Source: Mesobacillus persicus | GTDB taxonomy: Bacteria > Bacillota > Bacilli > Bacillales > Cytobacillaceae | NCBI RefSeq assembly: GCF_900109925.1 | Contig: NZ_FOBW01000011.1 | Location: 1-64,000 of the forward strand | Direction: 5' to 3' | DNA length: 64,000 nucleotides | Part shown: one piece after another, positions 63,173 to 64,000 of the stretch | How the letters are laid out: the number at the start of each line of letters is the position of its first letter | Numbering within the stretch: the first letter of the stretch is position 1 | Made by a program: the position numbers and the translations under genes | The notes under the pieces: model-generated | What the model saw: the letters and a program-made list of their open reading frames with translations, nothing else | Databases searched by the model: none | What the model was told of the DNA's origin: nothing

Positions 63173-63203
63173 TGTATAAAGATAGAATTTATTTTGCACA
63201 ATA
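63173..63203 (+). promoter_or_regulatory. Candidate sigma-G promoter of ylaJ
   Basis: TGTATA (63173-63178), 18-nt spacer, CACAATA (63197-63203), similar to the forespore consensus TGNATA then CATNNTA. It lies about 100 bp upstream of the ylaJ start. Confidence 0.4.
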
Positions 63204-63304
63204 CCATGTAAGCAAGTCTTTTTTTCTTCTGTTTCAATTAGTTCTGGTTCTAATTTATCCAATCTTATGGAACAGATTAAGAATTTTTCGGGGGTGTTCT
63301 ATTC

Positions 63305-63895
63305 ATGAAAAAAGTAGTAAGCTTGTTGTGTTTGGTACTATTCATTTCAGGCTGTGGTGCAGGAAATGATACTTCTCAAGAGGAGCAAGAGCATCGCGTT
63401 AATGTGCAAGACTCTACGAATGGACAAATAAACAGAGAAGAAAGTGAAGATAGATCAAGACATCTTGCAAAACTAGCCGAGGGAATTCCCGAAGTAGACA
63501 ATGCTACTGTCGTAGTAATTGGAGATTTTGCCGTTGTTGGCATTGATGTCAATGAAGATTTAGATCGCTCAGAAGTTGGATCAATCAAGTACTCCGTTTC
63601 TGAAAGCATGAAAGATGATCCACATGGCGCAAATGCCATGGTTATCGCTGATCCTGACCTGACCGCACGGCTAAAGGAAGTTGCAGAGGACTTTAGCAAT
63701 GGTTCCCCTATACAAGGGATTATGAACGAACTTGCCGACATTACCGGTAGAATCATGCCAGAGGTACCAGCTGATAACCTTGAACCTCACCCAAAGAACC
63801 CAACAGAGGAACCAGAAGATAAGTTAAATGAGAGCGAAGAGAATAAGTTAGATAAAACCCAGAATCAACAATCAAATTATCATAAAGAAAATTAA
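63305..63895 (+). CDS. ylaJ: YhcN/YlaJ family sporulation lipoprotein
   Basis: Spore lipoprotein of 196 residues implicated in germination in B. subtilis. The lipoprotein signal has lipobox ISGC (Cys17). The YhcN/YlaJ domain (LAKLAEGIPEVDNATVVVIG ... AVVGIDVNEDL ... GANAMVIADPDLTARL) spans about 45-150. The tail is Pro/Glu/Asn-rich and disordered. The start is ATG after GGGGGTG, with a possible forespore promoter upstream. Confidence 0.93.
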   Translation: MKKVVSLLCLVLFISGCGAGNDTSQEEQEHRVNVQDSTNGQINREESEDRSRHLAKLAEGIPEVDNATVVVIGDFAVVGIDVNEDLDRSEVGSIKYSVSESMKDDPHGANAMVIADPDLTARLKEVAEDFSNGSPIQGIMNELADITGRIMPEVPADNLEPHPKNPTEEPEDKLNESEENKLDKTQNQQSNYHKEN

Positions 63896-63910
63896 TCGCA
63901 GAACAAAAGA

Positions 63911-63938
63911 AAGCTTAGTCGCTTGACTAAGCTTTTCT
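63911..63938 (+). terminator. Terminator after ylaJ
   Basis: Perfect 10-bp stem AAGCTTAGTC/GACTAAGCTT with a 4-nt loop and TTCTT. The stem also covers the stop of the opposite-strand gene, so it is shared by both. Confidence 0.85.
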
Positions 63939-63998
63939 TATGGCGTTCATAACCTGATTATCTAGCCGAGTAGCAGCCGCTGGATCGTAGGTTTTATC
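63927..63998 (-). CDS. C-terminal end of an unidentified gene (partial)
   Basis: A minus-strand frame enters from beyond the window and reads DKTYDPAAATRLDNQVMNAI and then RKA before a TAG at 63929-63927. The stop lies inside the ylaJ terminator stem, as expected for a convergent gene. Only 23 residues are visible, too few to name. In B. subtilis ylaI would be next, but I cannot confirm it. Confidence 0.45.
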   Translation of the reverse strand, partial: DKTYDPAAATRLDNQVMNAIRKA

Positions 63999-64000
63999 GT

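Overview
The window is a chromosomal segment of an endospore-forming, low-GC member of the Bacillaceae. Three things point there: a complete dcw (division and cell wall) cluster with spoVD and spoVE, a Bacillus-type ylb block with many sporulation genes, and bshC (bacillithiol) with a caa3 cytochrome oxidase operon. MurE carries the DNPR motif of meso-diaminopimelate-adding enzymes. The genus cannot be fixed from the sequence alone. I saw no tRNA, rRNA, CRISPR, transposase or prophage.

Layout. 1-20 kb, all minus strand: ftsZ, ftsA, sbp, ylxX, ylxW, divIB, murB, murG, spoVE, murD, mraY, murE, spoVD, pbpB, ftsL, rsmH, mraZ (transcribed from mraZ towards ftsZ). 20-23.2 kb: bshC, a DUF3397 gene, panE. 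23.3-33 kb: an accessory sugar-acid island. It has a TRAP transporter (dctPQM), the three enzymes that take D-galactonate to pyruvate plus glyceraldehyde-3-phosphate (dgoD, kdgK, aldolase), a 2-hydroxyacid dehydrogenase, an HPr-like protein without the phosphorylatable histidine, rpiA and a divergent RpiR-type regulator. 33.3-34.4 kb: a split chromate transporter. From memory of the B. subtilis map, ylbP and ylbQ/panE are neighbours there, so island and transporter look inserted between them.

35-50 kb: the ylb block (ylbP, gerR, an enoyl-CoA hydratase, rpmF, ylbN, tmcAL, sepM, ylbK, ylbJ, coaD, rsmD, a csfG-like small RNA, ylbG, ylbF, ylbE, ylbD, a thioesterase, ylbC, a CBS protein, ylbA) and an AI-2E/YtvI-type membrane protein. 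51-59 kb: the haem-copper oxidase locus (DUF420 protein, ctaG, ctaF, ctaE, ctaD, ctaC, ctaB, divergent ctaA). 59-64 kb: ftsW, ylaN, ylaL, the PhoH protein ylaK and ylaJ. No pycA lies between ctaA and ftsW.

The most interesting material is in or near intergenic DNA. (1) A roughly 150-nt structured RNA between ylbG and rsmD has a sigma-F-type promoter and a strong terminator. (2) Two inverted copies of a roughly 250-bp element each carry four palindromes with centres 51, 61-62 and 51 bp apart, with paired base changes that keep the stems. (3) GC-rich and AT-rich dispersed repeats share outer ends, and one is nested inside another within the sugar-acid operon. (4) The cluster-encoded Crh-like HPr protein coincides with two cre-like sites at the head of its operon. 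(5) ylbC probably starts at a CTG codon. (6) Two overlapping divergent sigma-A promoters share a -35 region between ylbN-rpmF and tmcAL.
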